In this document: positions 36,027 to 45,073 of the stretch, piece by piece | How the letters are laid out: every line of letters begins with the position of its first letter | Position numbering within the stretch: position 1 is the first letter of the stretch | Origin: JABCYV01 sp963696025 | GTDB lineage: Bacteria; Acidobacteriota; Terriglobia; Terriglobales; Acidobacteriaceae | DNA: 64,000 bases | Reading direction: 5' to 3' | Assembly: GCA_963696025.1 (NCBI GenBank) | Contig: CAVOII010000019.1 | Coordinates: 100,483-164,482, forward strand | Made by a program: the position numbers and the translations under genes | The notes under the pieces: model-generated | Database searches by the model: none | What the model was told of the DNA's origin: nothing | The model's input: only the letters and a program-made list of their open reading frames with translations

Positions 36027-36914
36027 ATGACGAAAAATTACGTTAGACGTCTGTCCGGCATCTTGTTGGCGGCTGCCATATTTTCCGTTCATCCTTGCCC
36101 CATCTTTTCACAAGAAGTGGAAAGTCGACCCCCATCCACCCTGCGTTCGAAGGTTGATTCTTCATCTGCGCCTGACCAGGCGGGAAAGCACACGACCTTG
36201 GCTGAGGATGCAGTGCTCGCCACTCTTCCGGATGCCCCGATGCCGCAGAACCAAGCGCAGGATCAGGCGCAGGATCAGCCTGCCCCACCAGCCTCTGAAA
36301 CACACCTGAATCGATATCCGATCTTTTCACCAGGACTCACCCGAGCCCCTCTTTCAATCCAAGATAAATTTCAGATATATACGCACAAAGCCTACGGTCC
36401 ACCGGCCGTCATCCTGCCTGCCTTTGGAGCGGGATTCGGCATGCTCAATCCACCGAGCAAGTATCCTAAGGAATGGAAGGACGGCGCTGGCGCATTCGGC
36501 AGGAATTACGGATACCGGTTGGCAGACCATACGTCTAGACTCACCGGCCAATTTCTGACCGGCGCCCTTCTGCACGAAGATCCGCGCTACCTGCGTTCGA
36601 CCAGTTCCAATCCCGTCTTCCGGACCGTACATGCCCTTGTATTCACTATCTTCGATAAGACGGACTCCGGCAGAACCACCTTCGCGGCCAGCAATTTCGC
36701 TTCGGCAGCTGCTGGCGGGTTCGTTGGGATGGGGATCCTTCCGGATGGCTATAACGACGTCACGCACGCGGAGCAACACATGGCGAGCGAGTTCCTGCAG
36801 ATTGGGATTGGGAATGTCCTCACTGAGTTCGAACCACAATGGGGACCCTGGGCCAAGAAACTACGCATTCCCAAAATCCTGCCGGGTTGGTGGGTCCCAG
36901 AACACCGCCCCTAG
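36027..36914 (+). CDS. Exported protein of unknown function
   Basis: 295 residues. A signal peptide (about 1-30, 'LLAAAIFSVHPCPIFSQE') leads into a disordered Pro/Gln-rich segment with a 'QAQDQAQDQ' repeat, then a compact domain: 'YGPPAVILPAFGAGFGMLNP', 'RLADHTSRLTGQFLTGAL', 'HEDPRYLRSTSSNP', 'FEPQWGPWAKKLRIP'. I have no name for this domain. The Gly-rich hydrophobic patches suggest membrane association. Position after the sigma-like gene suggests a shared role with the 33862 protein. Confidence 0.6.
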   Translation: MTKNYVRRLSGILLAAAIFSVHPCPIFSQEVESRPPSTLRSKVDSSSAPDQAGKHTTLAEDAVLATLPDAPMPQNQAQDQAQDQPAPPASETHLNRYPIFSPGLTRAPLSIQDKFQIYTHKAYGPPAVILPAFGAGFGMLNPPSKYPKEWKDGAGAFGRNYGYRLADHTSRLTGQFLTGALLHEDPRYLRSTSSNPVFRTVHALVFTIFDKTDSGRTTFAASNFASAAAGGFVGMGILPDGYNDVTHAEQHMASEFLQIGIGNVLTEFEPQWGPWAKKLRIPKILPGWWVPEHRP

Positions 36915-37115
36915 CGTTGGATTGGGTACTCATCTCGGCAAGTTTTCGACAGGCCCAAACGCGGGCTACAAAGTCTTGACTAAGGAACAGAATGGGCAGA
37001 TCTGTAAAGAGACACCTGAGAATGGCGGCGGCGTTTGCAACGGTGATCGCCTTGTGTCTAGCCGTAGCAGGCGGCTATCTTAATTTGCCCGGGCACACCA
37101 GGCAAATCCAAGTTC

Positions 37116-38126
37116 ATGAAGTTTGAGGGTTACATTGAGCTCCCCAGGGGTGGATCGCTTAATGTTCTCGACTACCTAACAATAAGCAACGGCACATTAT
37201 TTGTCACAAGCGAGTCATCCGGCGCGTTGTTCAAGGTCAACCTAGATCCGAACCATCCGTCCCTAAGCACGGTATCCGAGCTACCCGGGAGCGGCGCGGC
37301 TCACGGAGTGGCGTTAATGATGGACCATAACGTTGCCTTCCTGACCCGGAGCGAAGAGAACACAGTGGATGTCTTCGATCCAACTTCTCTTCGGCAACTT
37401 GCGAGGATACCAGTCGCGGATGATGCGGATGCAATCCTCTATATCCCATCAGCAAAACTTGTGTATGTAGCGAATGGAGATGCAAAGATTGCAACTCTGA
37501 TCGATCCTGAAAAACGGATAACGGTCGGAACAGTGACTCTCCCCGGAAGGCCAGAATTTCCCGCCTTGGACTCGCGGACTGGACTTCTTTATCAGAATCT
37601 TGAAGACATCGACTCGATTGTTTCAATCGATCTTGACGAGCGGGCAGTGACGGGGCAATGGTCTCTCGCTCCGTGTGAAGGACCATCTGGTATGGCCATT
37701 GACTCCGAGCAGCGGCGGCTTTTTGCAGTGTGCTCCAGGAATGCAACGTTAGTGGTCTTTGATCTGGAGTCGCATCAGATCATCACGTCGCTGGAGGTCG
37801 GTGGAGGTCCTGATTCTGTCGCATTCGATGGCTCTCTCCACCGAATCTACTGCGCTGGAAAAGCCGGAAGGTTAACTGTGATTCAGCAAGACGGTCCCAA
37901 TGCATATCGAGTGCTGGACGAGATACATACACACTACGGAGCCCACACTCTCGCGCTGGATCCCGTATCGCATAGGGTGTTGGTGGCCTATGCAAGCCTT
38001 TTTGCGAAGCCTCGGATCAGCGTCTTCTCTCCGACGATAGTGAATGACGGGCAAAAGCGGGGAGAAAAAAGACTTTATTACGCTGCCACAGTGGCCGACA
38101 GGTGGATAGAGGATCGAAAAGACTAG
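37116..38126 (+). CDS. YncE-like beta-propeller protein, probably missing its leader through a frameshift
   Basis: 336 residues of repeated seven-bladed-propeller strands of the YncE/YVTN kind: 'ADDADAILYIPSAKLVYVAN', 'ATLIDPEKRITVGTVTLPG', 'GPSGMAIDSEQRRLFAVCSR'. Just upstream, ATG 36992 opens another frame with a basic start and a hydrophobic helix ('MAAAFATVIALCLAVAGGYL') that stops at 37123. If one base is shifted near 37100, this leader joins the propeller, giving an exported protein of about 378 residues. As written, the propeller would start at ATG 37116 and stay in the cytoplasm. I favour a frameshift. Confidence 0.7.
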   Translation: MKFEGYIELPRGGSLNVLDYLTISNGTLFVTSESSGALFKVNLDPNHPSLSTVSELPGSGAAHGVALMMDHNVAFLTRSEENTVDVFDPTSLRQLARIPVADDADAILYIPSAKLVYVANGDAKIATLIDPEKRITVGTVTLPGRPEFPALDSRTGLLYQNLEDIDSIVSIDLDERAVTGQWSLAPCEGPSGMAIDSEQRRLFAVCSRNATLVVFDLESHQIITSLEVGGGPDSVAFDGSLHRIYCAGKAGRLTVIQQDGPNAYRVLDEIHTHYGAHTLALDPVSHRVLVAYASLFAKPRISVFSPTIVNDGQKRGEKRLYYAATVADRWIEDRKD

Positions 38127-38551
38127 CGCGATCGTAGTCTGCGGAGAGTTGTAAAGCCTCGAGAGACGAGAAGTGCCAGCAGCCAGCTCAACACTCCGCA
38201 AAATCCGCTTGCACTGAGAAGTGCTGCCGCAGGAATCGCTAGATGCTGAATGCATTGTTTGAAAACAGAAACTCTTCCCCGCATGCCTTCCAATGCGGCA
38301 ATGTACGTATCACTGGTCACCAGTTCCACTCCAATGTCTCCCGCGAAAATCGTGATCTGATTATGTTGGGCTAAGCGGGGGACTGCCGTCCGGAAGGGTT
38401 GGTTTTGCGTCAGGATTTGTAGCGCGTGATAGTCTCGGCCCCGGCTTCAACGAACGCTTCGCGTTCAGCTATCATTGCGTCGAGAGAGGGCTCGAACGCT
38501 GTGGGGAAACGCGGTGTAATAGATCCGCCTTGCACTGTGCGGAGTTCATAG
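38127..38551. other. Intergenic region with possible minus-strand protein remnants
   Basis: No intact gene. On the minus strand one frame from about 38555 to 38410 reads smoothly ('VIYELRTVQGGSITPRF', then 'LDAMIAEREAFVEAGAETIT') and stops; a different frame from about 38440 to 38123 reads 'RDYHALQILTQNQPFRTAV' and ends in a hydrophobic tail. They look like protein-coding remnants, but no family was recognised and chance cannot be excluded. The promoter of the response regulator gene must also lie here. Confidence 0.3.
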
Positions 38552-39289
38552 ATGACCCAAGTTGCGAGATCGGAAGAAACGACGCGAAAGCATGCGCGTT
38601 TGCTTATCGTGGACGACGATCCGGATCTGTGTGACCTCGTACAACGCTACTTGGAAGCCGAGGGATTCGTGATATCGGTGGTGCATAGCGGCGCGGAAGG
38701 CAGCCACGCCGGGGCAAGCGGCAATTACGATTTGATCGTGCTTGATGTGATGTTGCCCGACATGAAGGGTTTTGATGTCCTGCGGGATTTGCGCTCACGC
38801 GCGCGCACGCCGGTTCTGATGCTAACGGCCAGAGGGGACGAGTTTGACCGCGTGTTGGGTCTCCAAATGGGGGCTGACGATTATTTGGCAAAGCCATTCA
38901 GCCCGCGTGAGTTGATTGCGCGCATTGGCGCCATCCTCCGCAGATCCGGTTGGCAGTCGGATCAGGCCAAACCACCTCGGCCACTCGCAATTAAGTCGGG
39001 TGATTTGGAACTGGATTTGGCAGGACATTCGGCGTCCAAGTCGGGAAAGTCTTTGCACCTGACGTCGGCGGAGTTCGATCTGCTACGCGCATTCCTGGAA
39101 TCACCCGGACAGGTGCTTTCCCGGGAAGCTTTGGTGGAGCGGGTTCTGGGTCGGAAATTCTCGCCTTTTGACCGGAGTATCGATCTTCATGTCAGCAACC
39201 TTCGTCAGAAACTGGGCCCACAGACAAACGGCGCGGAAAGAATCCGGAGCGTGCGGGGGGTCGGCTATGTGTATGCCTGGCCGCTGTGA
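38552..39289 (+). CDS. OmpR/CpxR-family response regulator
   Basis: 245 residues: receiver domain with the acidic pair in 'LLIVDDDPDL', phospho-acceptor D65 in 'DLIVLDVMLPDMKG', Thr in 'VLMLTARGDE' and Lys in 'YLAKPFSPRE'; then a winged-helix DNA-binding domain ('LTSAEFDLLRAFLESPGQVL', 'IDLHVSNLRQKLG', 'RSVRGVGYVY'). It is a DNA-binding transcription factor controlled by phosphorylation. The likely kinase gene is the next one, but on the opposite strand and converging, 39 bases apart. Confidence 0.9.
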   Translation: MTQVARSEETTRKHARLLIVDDDPDLCDLVQRYLEAEGFVISVVHSGAEGSHAGASGNYDLIVLDVMLPDMKGFDVLRDLRSRARTPVLMLTARGDEFDRVLGLQMGADDYLAKPFSPRELIARIGAILRRSGWQSDQAKPPRPLAIKSGDLELDLAGHSASKSGKSLHLTSAEFDLLRAFLESPGQVLSREALVERVLGRKFSPFDRSIDLHVSNLRQKLGPQTNGAERIRSVRGVGYVYAWPL

Positions 39290-39328
39290 TGCGATGTCCT
39301 GCGCGGCCGCCGTTTACGATTGCGCCGC

Positions 39329-40753
39329 TCAGAAGTAGCGGATCGGCAGCATGATCTTAACTTCCAGGCCGATCGGATCGGCGTTCGATGCGATGATTGT
39401 CCCGCGGTGTTGACGAATTGCCTCGAGAGCGATCGCGAGTCCAAGGCCTGTGCCGTTCTTTGCCCGTGGAGCGCCACTCGGTTCTTTTACACGAAAGAAT
39501 GGTTGGAAGATTTGTTGCAGCAACTCTCCAGGAACGCCCGGACCGTGATCGCGGACTGAAAGAACGGCCTGCGGAAATGGGCTCATTTCCTCGGTTTTCA
39601 AAGTCACTTCCACCTCACTCCCTGGCGCAGTGAACCTGATCGCATTGCGAATGACATTCTCACATGCACTGCGCAAGGCCTGCTGATCGGCCTTCTCGAC
39701 GACAATTCCTCCTTCGGCTTGCAGCCCCACAGACTTGCCAGATGAGCGTGCCTCGAAATCCCCGTCAGCCACCACTTCCTGAATCAACTGAGACAAGTCT
39801 ACGATGTGTCTCCCATCCGGCGATAAACCCGTTTCCAAACGTGAGAGGGTCAAAAGCTGTGCCATCAGCGTATCCACCCGCTCGACATCGTTTTCCATCC
39901 GTTGCAATAACTCTTCGGACTCGGGCGGTAACTGCTTTCGCAAAAGAGCTAGAGACATAATCAATCGCGTCAGCGGGGAGCGCAGCTCGTGCGAAACCGT
40001 GCTCAAAAGATCCTTCTGGGAGCGTACGAAGGCGCTCAGCCTTTCAACCATCGCATCAAAATCTGCCGCCAGAGCCGCGAGTTCGTCGTGTCGCTCGGAT
40101 ATCTCGACCGGGGCTCTCACGGTCAGATCGCCCGCCGCCACCTTTCTCGCGGCGGATTGAATCCCCTGAATGGGCGCGACGATGTGGTGCGTTAGCCAAA
40201 GACAGAATGATGTCACCATAAGCAAGACCACGCCGAAAAATGGCAGCCCGCCTCCGGCTGTCGCGTCCAGGAATCTCCCCACTTGCAAGCCTGATCGGAC
40301 GAGAAGAACATAGGGACGTCCCGACGGCGATGTGAATTTATAAGATGAGCTGTGAGAGCGCAGCCCGTATCGCGAAAGAACGCGTCCGTCACTTCGGGCG
40401 GAGCGTACTATCCTCAGGCTGTCGGCGGGAATGGGCCGGGATAAGACATCCTTGCCGTACCCATCGATCAAATACAGCTCGACTCCGGATTTCCCAACCA
40501 ATCCCTGGATGAACTGCCCGAATTCCTGTGGACCTCCCGATTCGTAGGCGTGTGCTGCTTCGTCCGCTACTCTTGGTGCGAACGATGCAACGATGTCCGT
40601 GGATGGGATCAGTCGAATGCCGACCATGCGGCTGGCCATAAAGATGGCGAACAGCGCCAGAACGGTCAACCAAAACCAGAGGAACACCTTGATAAACAAT
40701 CGTCCAATGGGCGAGCGCGCATTCGGTCTACTTATAGAGGCTTGAATCGTCAC
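39329..40753 (-). CDS. CpxA-like sensor histidine kinase
   Basis: 474 residues: first membrane helix at about 20-42, a periplasmic sensor of about 125 residues, second helix at about 170-190, HAMP domain ('GIQSAARKVAAGDLTVRAPV'), HisKA with H255 in 'LLSTVSHELRSPLTRLIMSL', and the ATPase domain with N box 'ENVIRNAIRFT', G1 box 'DHGPGVPGE' and G2 'NGTGLGLAIALE'. All catalytic motifs are present. It should phosphorylate the neighbouring CpxR-like regulator. The gene is transcribed towards the regulator gene, which is unusual because such pairs are normally co-directional. Confidence 0.9.
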   Translation of the reverse strand: MTIQASISRPNARSPIGRLFIKVFLWFWLTVLALFAIFMASRMVGIRLIPSTDIVASFAPRVADEAAHAYESGGPQEFGQFIQGLVGKSGVELYLIDGYGKDVLSRPIPADSLRIVRSARSDGRVLSRYGLRSHSSSYKFTSPSGRPYVLLVRSGLQVGRFLDATAGGGLPFFGVVLLMVTSFCLWLTHHIVAPIQGIQSAARKVAAGDLTVRAPVEISERHDELAALAADFDAMVERLSAFVRSQKDLLSTVSHELRSPLTRLIMSLALLRKQLPPESEELLQRMENDVERVDTLMAQLLTLSRLETGLSPDGRHIVDLSQLIQEVVADGDFEARSSGKSVGLQAEGGIVVEKADQQALRSACENVIRNAIRFTAPGSEVEVTLKTEEMSPFPQAVLSVRDHGPGVPGELLQQIFQPFFRVKEPSGAPRAKNGTGLGLAIALEAIRQHRGTIIASNADPIGLEVKIMLPIRYF

Positions 40754-40967
40754 AGACTGGATACCGCCGGATCTTTTCTCTCAACTAAGGGTATACCGCA
40801 ATACCCCACCACTCACAGCGGGAACATTTGTTCCTTACAAATCCATACAGACTTTTGACACATCCTGTCAGCGGCGTAGCTTGAAGCGCAATAGCCTCGA
40901 ATCATGCAAAGAGTCGCGGCCAAAGCCGCTTGGGCGCGATTGAACGAGAGTCGATCCGCATAGAAAA

Positions 40968-42374
40968 ATGGCTACCGACAAATTACAACAGATTCGATTC
41001 ATATCACCGGTCGGGAGTGTGGGCGGGGGCATCGGCGACACTGATTTGGAAGAGGCGCTGGCACGGGCGCCTCACTTCATCGCCTGTGATGCGGGCACCA
41101 CCGACGCGGGTCCTTTTTCGCTTGGAATGGGAATTCCCGCGTTTCCTCGGGAGGCCGTGAAGCGCGACTTGTTGCTGCTGCTGCTAGCTGGTCGTAAGGC
41201 GAACATCCCGGTAATCATCGGATCTGCGGGCACGGCGGGTGGCGACGTTCATGTCGACTGGGTTCTAGACATCGCGCGCGAGATCGTTGCCGAGCATCAT
41301 CTGACCTTGCGGACAGCCGTAATCTATGCGGAGCAGGACAAGGCTTATCTCAAAAGGCTGTTGCATAAGAATCGAATTCTTCCCCTCGATCCTGCGCCGC
41401 CGATCAGTGACAGCGTCATCGACAGCAGCAGCCGTATCGTTGGCATGATGGGCGTCGAGCCGCTCCAACAGGCCATATTGGATGGGTCCAATTTCGTGCT
41501 GGCGGGGCGGTGCAGTGACTCGGCACTGTTTGCCGCGATTCCGTTGATGCAGGGTTTTCCGCCGGGGCTGGCGTGGCACGCCGGAAAAGTATCGGAGTGC
41601 GGAACGCTGGTCTGCGAGACGCTCGGCAAGGGCGTCATCTTCACCACCATCAGCCAGGACGAAATCACTATCCGTCCATATGGCGCCGGCCTGCGTTGCA
41701 CGCCGCAGAGCGTCGCTGCGCACAGCCTGTATGAGAACTCCAATCCCTATCTGCATCGTGAGTGTTCCGGCACCTTCAATCTGACGATGTCTACCTTTGA
41801 AGCGATCGATGGCGTGACAGTCAGGATTAGAGGAAGCGAATTCATACCTGAACCGTACACGGTGAAGCTCGAGGGTGCGGCGCTGGCGGGATATCAAAGC
41901 ATCATTGTCGGCGGGATTCGTGATCCTTACATCATTCGTCAGTTGGACAAGTGGCTCGCCGCGGTGCGCAGCTATATCGATGAAAGCGTATCTCATCTAC
42001 TGGGTGACGCTGCGGATAAGGGTTCATACAGTCTCACCTTTCATACCTACGGTATCAACGCTGTGATGGGCTCTCTTGAGCCCGACCCAAAGCATCTCCC
42101 TCACGAAGTGGGTATCGTCCTCGAAGCTACTGCGCCGACGCAGAATATGGCGCACACGCTGGCGCAACTCAGCCGCCAGCCGCTGCTGCATTGCCCTATC
42201 AAAGAGTGGGCGGGATCGATTACTGCATTTGCGTGTCTTCACAATCCCGCAGTCCTCGACCGGGGTCCGGTCTATCGCTTTAACCTGAACCACGTCGCCC
42301 TTCCTTCCACTCCTTTAGAGATGTTTCGCACTCACTTTATTGATTTGTGTGGCTCGGGGAAATCATGGTCCTAG
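40968..42374 (+). CDS. AtuA (DUF1446) family protein
   Basis: 468 residues of the acyclic-terpene-utilisation AtuA family: 'HFIACDAGTTDAGPFSLGMG' near the N-terminus, 'NIPVIIGSAGTAGGDVHVDW', and 'KVSECGTLVCETLGKG'. AtuA is required for growth on citronellol in Pseudomonas, but its reaction is not settled; many members occur in other acid or CoA-ester pathways. ATG 40968 has a weak ribosome site. The last ten bases overlap the start of the DUF4387 gene, which is its usual partner. Confidence 0.85.
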   Translation: MATDKLQQIRFISPVGSVGGGIGDTDLEEALARAPHFIACDAGTTDAGPFSLGMGIPAFPREAVKRDLLLLLLAGRKANIPVIIGSAGTAGGDVHVDWVLDIAREIVAEHHLTLRTAVIYAEQDKAYLKRLLHKNRILPLDPAPPISDSVIDSSSRIVGMMGVEPLQQAILDGSNFVLAGRCSDSALFAAIPLMQGFPPGLAWHAGKVSECGTLVCETLGKGVIFTTISQDEITIRPYGAGLRCTPQSVAAHSLYENSNPYLHRECSGTFNLTMSTFEAIDGVTVRIRGSEFIPEPYTVKLEGAALAGYQSIIVGGIRDPYIIRQLDKWLAAVRSYIDESVSHLLGDAADKGSYSLTFHTYGINAVMGSLEPDPKHLPHEVGIVLEATAPTQNMAHTLAQLSRQPLLHCPIKEWAGSITAFACLHNPAVLDRGPVYRFNLNHVALPSTPLEMFRTHFIDLCGSGKSWS

Positions 42375-42670
42375 CCGATATCGCAATCCTGATCCGGAGT
42401 AAGAACGCAGGCCCTTTCGTGCTCACGTTCGACATCATGTTCGCTGACCTCGCGAGCTATCAACGCGTTAAGAGCTCCGGAGCGCTGAATCCAGCTGCGT
42501 TTGCCGCACTCTACTGCTGCCCGGTTGAGAACGTGTGTTTTTTCGAATGCGAAAATGCGCTTGCTTTCAAGTTCAGCATCCCACGGCCGCTTCCTCAGGG
42601 CGAACTGGGTGATGGAGACACTCACGGCGGCCAGCAGTTCGTTCCGCTGATGAATCTGGAGATTCCGTGA
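42365..42670 (+). CDS. DUF4387 protein, AtuA partner
   Basis: 101 residues from ATG 42365 ('MVLADIAILIRSKNAGPFVL', with GGGGAA upstream), overlapping the AtuA stop. A GTG at 42347 is in frame but less likely. The sequence 'RSKNAGPFVLTFDIMF' and 'ALYCCPVENVCFFECENALA' identify DUF4387, a small domain found next to or fused to AtuA and thought to form a complex with it. It overlaps the start of the transporter gene by four bases. Confidence 0.85.
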   Translation: MVLADIAILIRSKNAGPFVLTFDIMFADLASYQRVKSSGALNPAAFAALYCCPVENVCFFECENALAFKFSIPRPLPQGELGDGDTHGGQQFVPLMNLEIP

Positions 42671-44078
42671 TTGCTTTCGAGACCGATGTGGAGCGGACCG
42701 ATGTGGAGCGCGGAGCAGGCGTGGAAGCCCGGCTGGACAGAATTCCCGCGAGTCCCTATCTATGGAAGCTGATTGCGCTGTTGTCTCTAGGCGGGTTTTT
42801 CGAGTTCTACGAACTCTTCATGACGGCCTTTGTTAGTCCAGGACTAATTCGCAGCGGCATCTTCCACGCAGGTCCGAACGGCATCTTCCATCTGCCCGAC
42901 CAGGCGGCGTTCGCGTCAGTCACTTTCCTTGGCCTATTTCTGGGAACGATCCTGTTGGGGGGATCGCGGATCGCTGGGGGCGGCGCGCGGCCTTCCGAGG
43001 CTTTGCCTTCTGTTACGCTGCGGCGACGACCGTGATGGCCATGCAGAATACGGCCATCGCTATCGATACAGTGCGCCTGATCGCCGCAATTGCGATCGGG
43101 GCGCAACTGATTACACTCGACACCTATGCGTCGGAGATAATTCCACGCAATCTGCGCGGACGAGCGTTTGCCCTCTCCTTCGCGATCATCCAAACGGCCG
43201 TTCCTGTGCTCGCTCTGTTGGGCTGGCTCCTGGTACCGCACACTCCCTTCCACATTCAGGGGTGGAGATGGCTCGTGCTGATGGGCGGAGCGGGCTCCTT
43301 CGTCGTGTGGATGCTCTGCCGCTTCCTGCCAGAGTCTCCACGCTGGCTTGCGAGGAATGGCCTCGTGGAAGAAGCGGAACGGGTTACCTCCGTTTTTGAG
43401 CGTCATGCAGAGACGCACCTTGGCCATCCGCTGCCGGTACCGAAGGCGGCGACTTCGAAGCATGTTGCCAAGACGAGTTTTGCCGAAATATTTCGTCCTC
43501 CATACCGCCGGCGCACCATCATGCTGACAGTCTTCCATTTCTTCCAGGCGATAGCTTTCTATGGTTTCGGAAACTGGCTGCCAGCGCTGGTTAACGTAGA
43601 GAATCAGAATGCGCCGCGAAGTGCTCAGGTCTCGTTTCTCATCACCCTCGCTTTTCCCATTGGGCCCTTGCTCTGGACTACCATTGCGGAAAAGTATGAA
43701 CGCAAATGGCAGATTGTTGGCTCTGCAGTAGCCACGGCCGCATTCGGTCTCTTGTTCGCGACCCACACCGATCCCCTGGGACTGGTGGTGCTCGGCATCT
43801 TGATTACGCTCCTGAACGGCCTTCTCGGCTATAGCTCTCACGCGTATCAGGCGGAGTTATTCCCAACTCGTATGCGGGCGCGTGCGGTTGGCTTCGTTTA
43901 TTCCTGGGGACGCTTGTCGACGGCATTTACCAGCCTCATCGTCGGATTCCTGTTCCAACGTTCTGGAAGTATAGGAGTGTTTGCTCTGATCGCCCTCGCT
44001 ATGTTCGTGGTCGTCGTTTCTGTCGGAGTTTTCGGGCCGCGCACCCGCGGCCTCACGCTTGAACAAATTTCTGACTAG
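42667..44078 (+). pseudogene. MFS metabolite:H+ symporter, frameshifted in a G6 tract
   Basis: Two frames together make one twelve-helix carrier of about 470 residues. The first part (from 42667) holds helix 1 'LIALLSLGGFFEFYELFMTA' and ends in 'FLGLFLGTILLG'. After the G6 run at about 42956-42962 the second frame continues 'GIADRWGRRAAFRGFAFCYA', the conserved loop after helix 2, and runs to 44078 ('PESPRWLARNGLVEEAERV', 'SSHAYQAELFPTRMRARAVG'). One extra G restores a single frame. It is translationally coupled to DUF4387 and probably imports the substrate of the AtuA pathway. Could be a sequence error, a lost gene or a phase-variable tract. Confidence 0.8.
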
Positions 44079-44293
44079 CGTGTGCTTTTTCCATACAAAT
44101 CTATACCCGCAGCTGTCCTGCCGTTAGTGTTTTCGCCTGAGACGAATGGGACCCAGTCGTCAGGTTCGGGCGAAGCCGCCGCGTGAGGATTGTCGCTGGG
44201 CAAACAAAATGCATTTCGAAAAGGGCGCTAAAACGGGCCCTTCTTGCACCCTCGTCGGTTGCAGTGAAATCTGTGGAACTCTTTTGGAAGGAA

Positions 44294-44345
44294 TGGCGGG
44301 GACGACGGGACTCGAACCCGCGGCCTCTGCCGTGACAGGGCATCG
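44294..44345 (-). tRNA. tRNA-Asp 3' half (partial; likely att-site scar)
   Basis: On the minus strand: anticodon loop CTGTCAC (anticodon GTC, Asp) closed by a 4-bp stem TGCC/GGCA, variable loop, a full T arm around GGTTCGAGTCCC, acceptor 3' strand CGTCCCC, G and an encoded CCA at 44294-44296. The D arm and the matching 5' acceptor strand (GGGGACG) are absent; the sequence beyond 44345 has no tRNA character and the fifth anticodon-stem pair is already mismatched. Half-tRNAs breaking at the anticodon stem are typical of attachment sites used by tyrosine integrases. Confidence 0.75.
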
Positions 44346-44371
44346 GAGTGTGATGCGATCATGTGTTTTCA

Positions 44372-44458
44372 TTAAGTTTCATGCCGTTTAAACTGTGGAA
44401 AACCGTGTGTTCGGCGTTTACTGCTGCCCGAGTTGCTGCCCGAGTTTACTTCGAACAT
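44372..44458 (-). other. Short frame, possible integrase C-terminal remnant
   Basis: A 28-codon minus-strand frame ending 26 bases before the tRNA-Asp half, containing a tandem 'NSGSNSGSS' (from a 12-bp direct repeat in DNA). Integrase genes commonly end beside the att site and this Ser/Asn-rich tail is compatible with one, but there is no catalytic residue left to prove it. Between here and 44715 I see nothing else. Confidence 0.25.
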
Positions 44459-44714
44459 GATCGTTCCGGTTCGGATTGTGCCCAAGGTTCACGGCTAGAC
44501 TTCTTTAGATGTACTCAACGCAAATCTTGGAACTCCGCGCGTTAGTGCATTGGCCTTCCGTCTCGAACTAAAAGTAATCCCACTTCCGTGCCCTAAATTG
44601 TACTGGGAAGCGAGGCAAAATAACCTACTCAATGATATTCGCCTGTACATCTGACGATTGCCTTTGCAAGCTGGAGAGCCTGAGGCTGGCTGCGGCGCTG
44701 AAACGACCGCAGTA

Positions 44715-44924
44715 CTATTGGAGTCGCAATGAGGAAGGCGGTGAAATTTGATGACTACTCTTTCTCCCGTCGGCCTTGAGCGCAGCCTTGACTACATCGG
44801 TCACGTTTACGCCTTCCTTCAGGTGCTCATACCAATCCTCCGAAAGAGGTAGTCTCTCGGAGCAGTTCGTAGCATCGCCAGACGCTCTTACATTTCCATC
44901 CTTGCCAGATTTCAACTGCGCCAT
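44715..44924 (-). CDS. Small hypothetical protein
   Basis: 69 codons, ATG 44924 with GGAG six bases upstream on the minus strand. The product is hydrophilic ('LPLSEDWYEHLKEGVNVTDV', 'VKAALKADGRK'), with one predicted amphipathic helix and no known motif. The good ribosome site is the main reason to list it. The next 150 bases upstream (44925-45073) lead to hsp20 and are divergent from it. Confidence 0.35.
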   Translation of the reverse strand: MAQLKSGKDGNVRASGDATNCSERLPLSEDWYEHLKEGVNVTDVVKAALKADGRKSSHQISPPSSLRLQ

Positions 44925-45073
44925 TACTCCGACAGCCGTTTGACAATGCTAGCGCGCAAGCCTAGCATCGTATTTGAGCAAGCTACCTCTTCTTACTCTT
45001 TCAGGTCTCCTGAACTAAGTCAGCCATCTGAAGTGTTTCCTCTTAGTTTCCCTCTATAAGGAGGAATTGCGTT

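Noticed and set aside
44101..44343. Minus-strand 80-codon frame with 'GFESRRPRHS'
   Set aside because: The start is a translation of the tRNA-Asp half, a well-known annotation artefact.
44400..44714. Possible integrase gene beyond the tRNA half
   Set aside because: No R-x-x-R or Tyr motif of a tyrosine recombinase in any frame; only a short tail-like frame remains.
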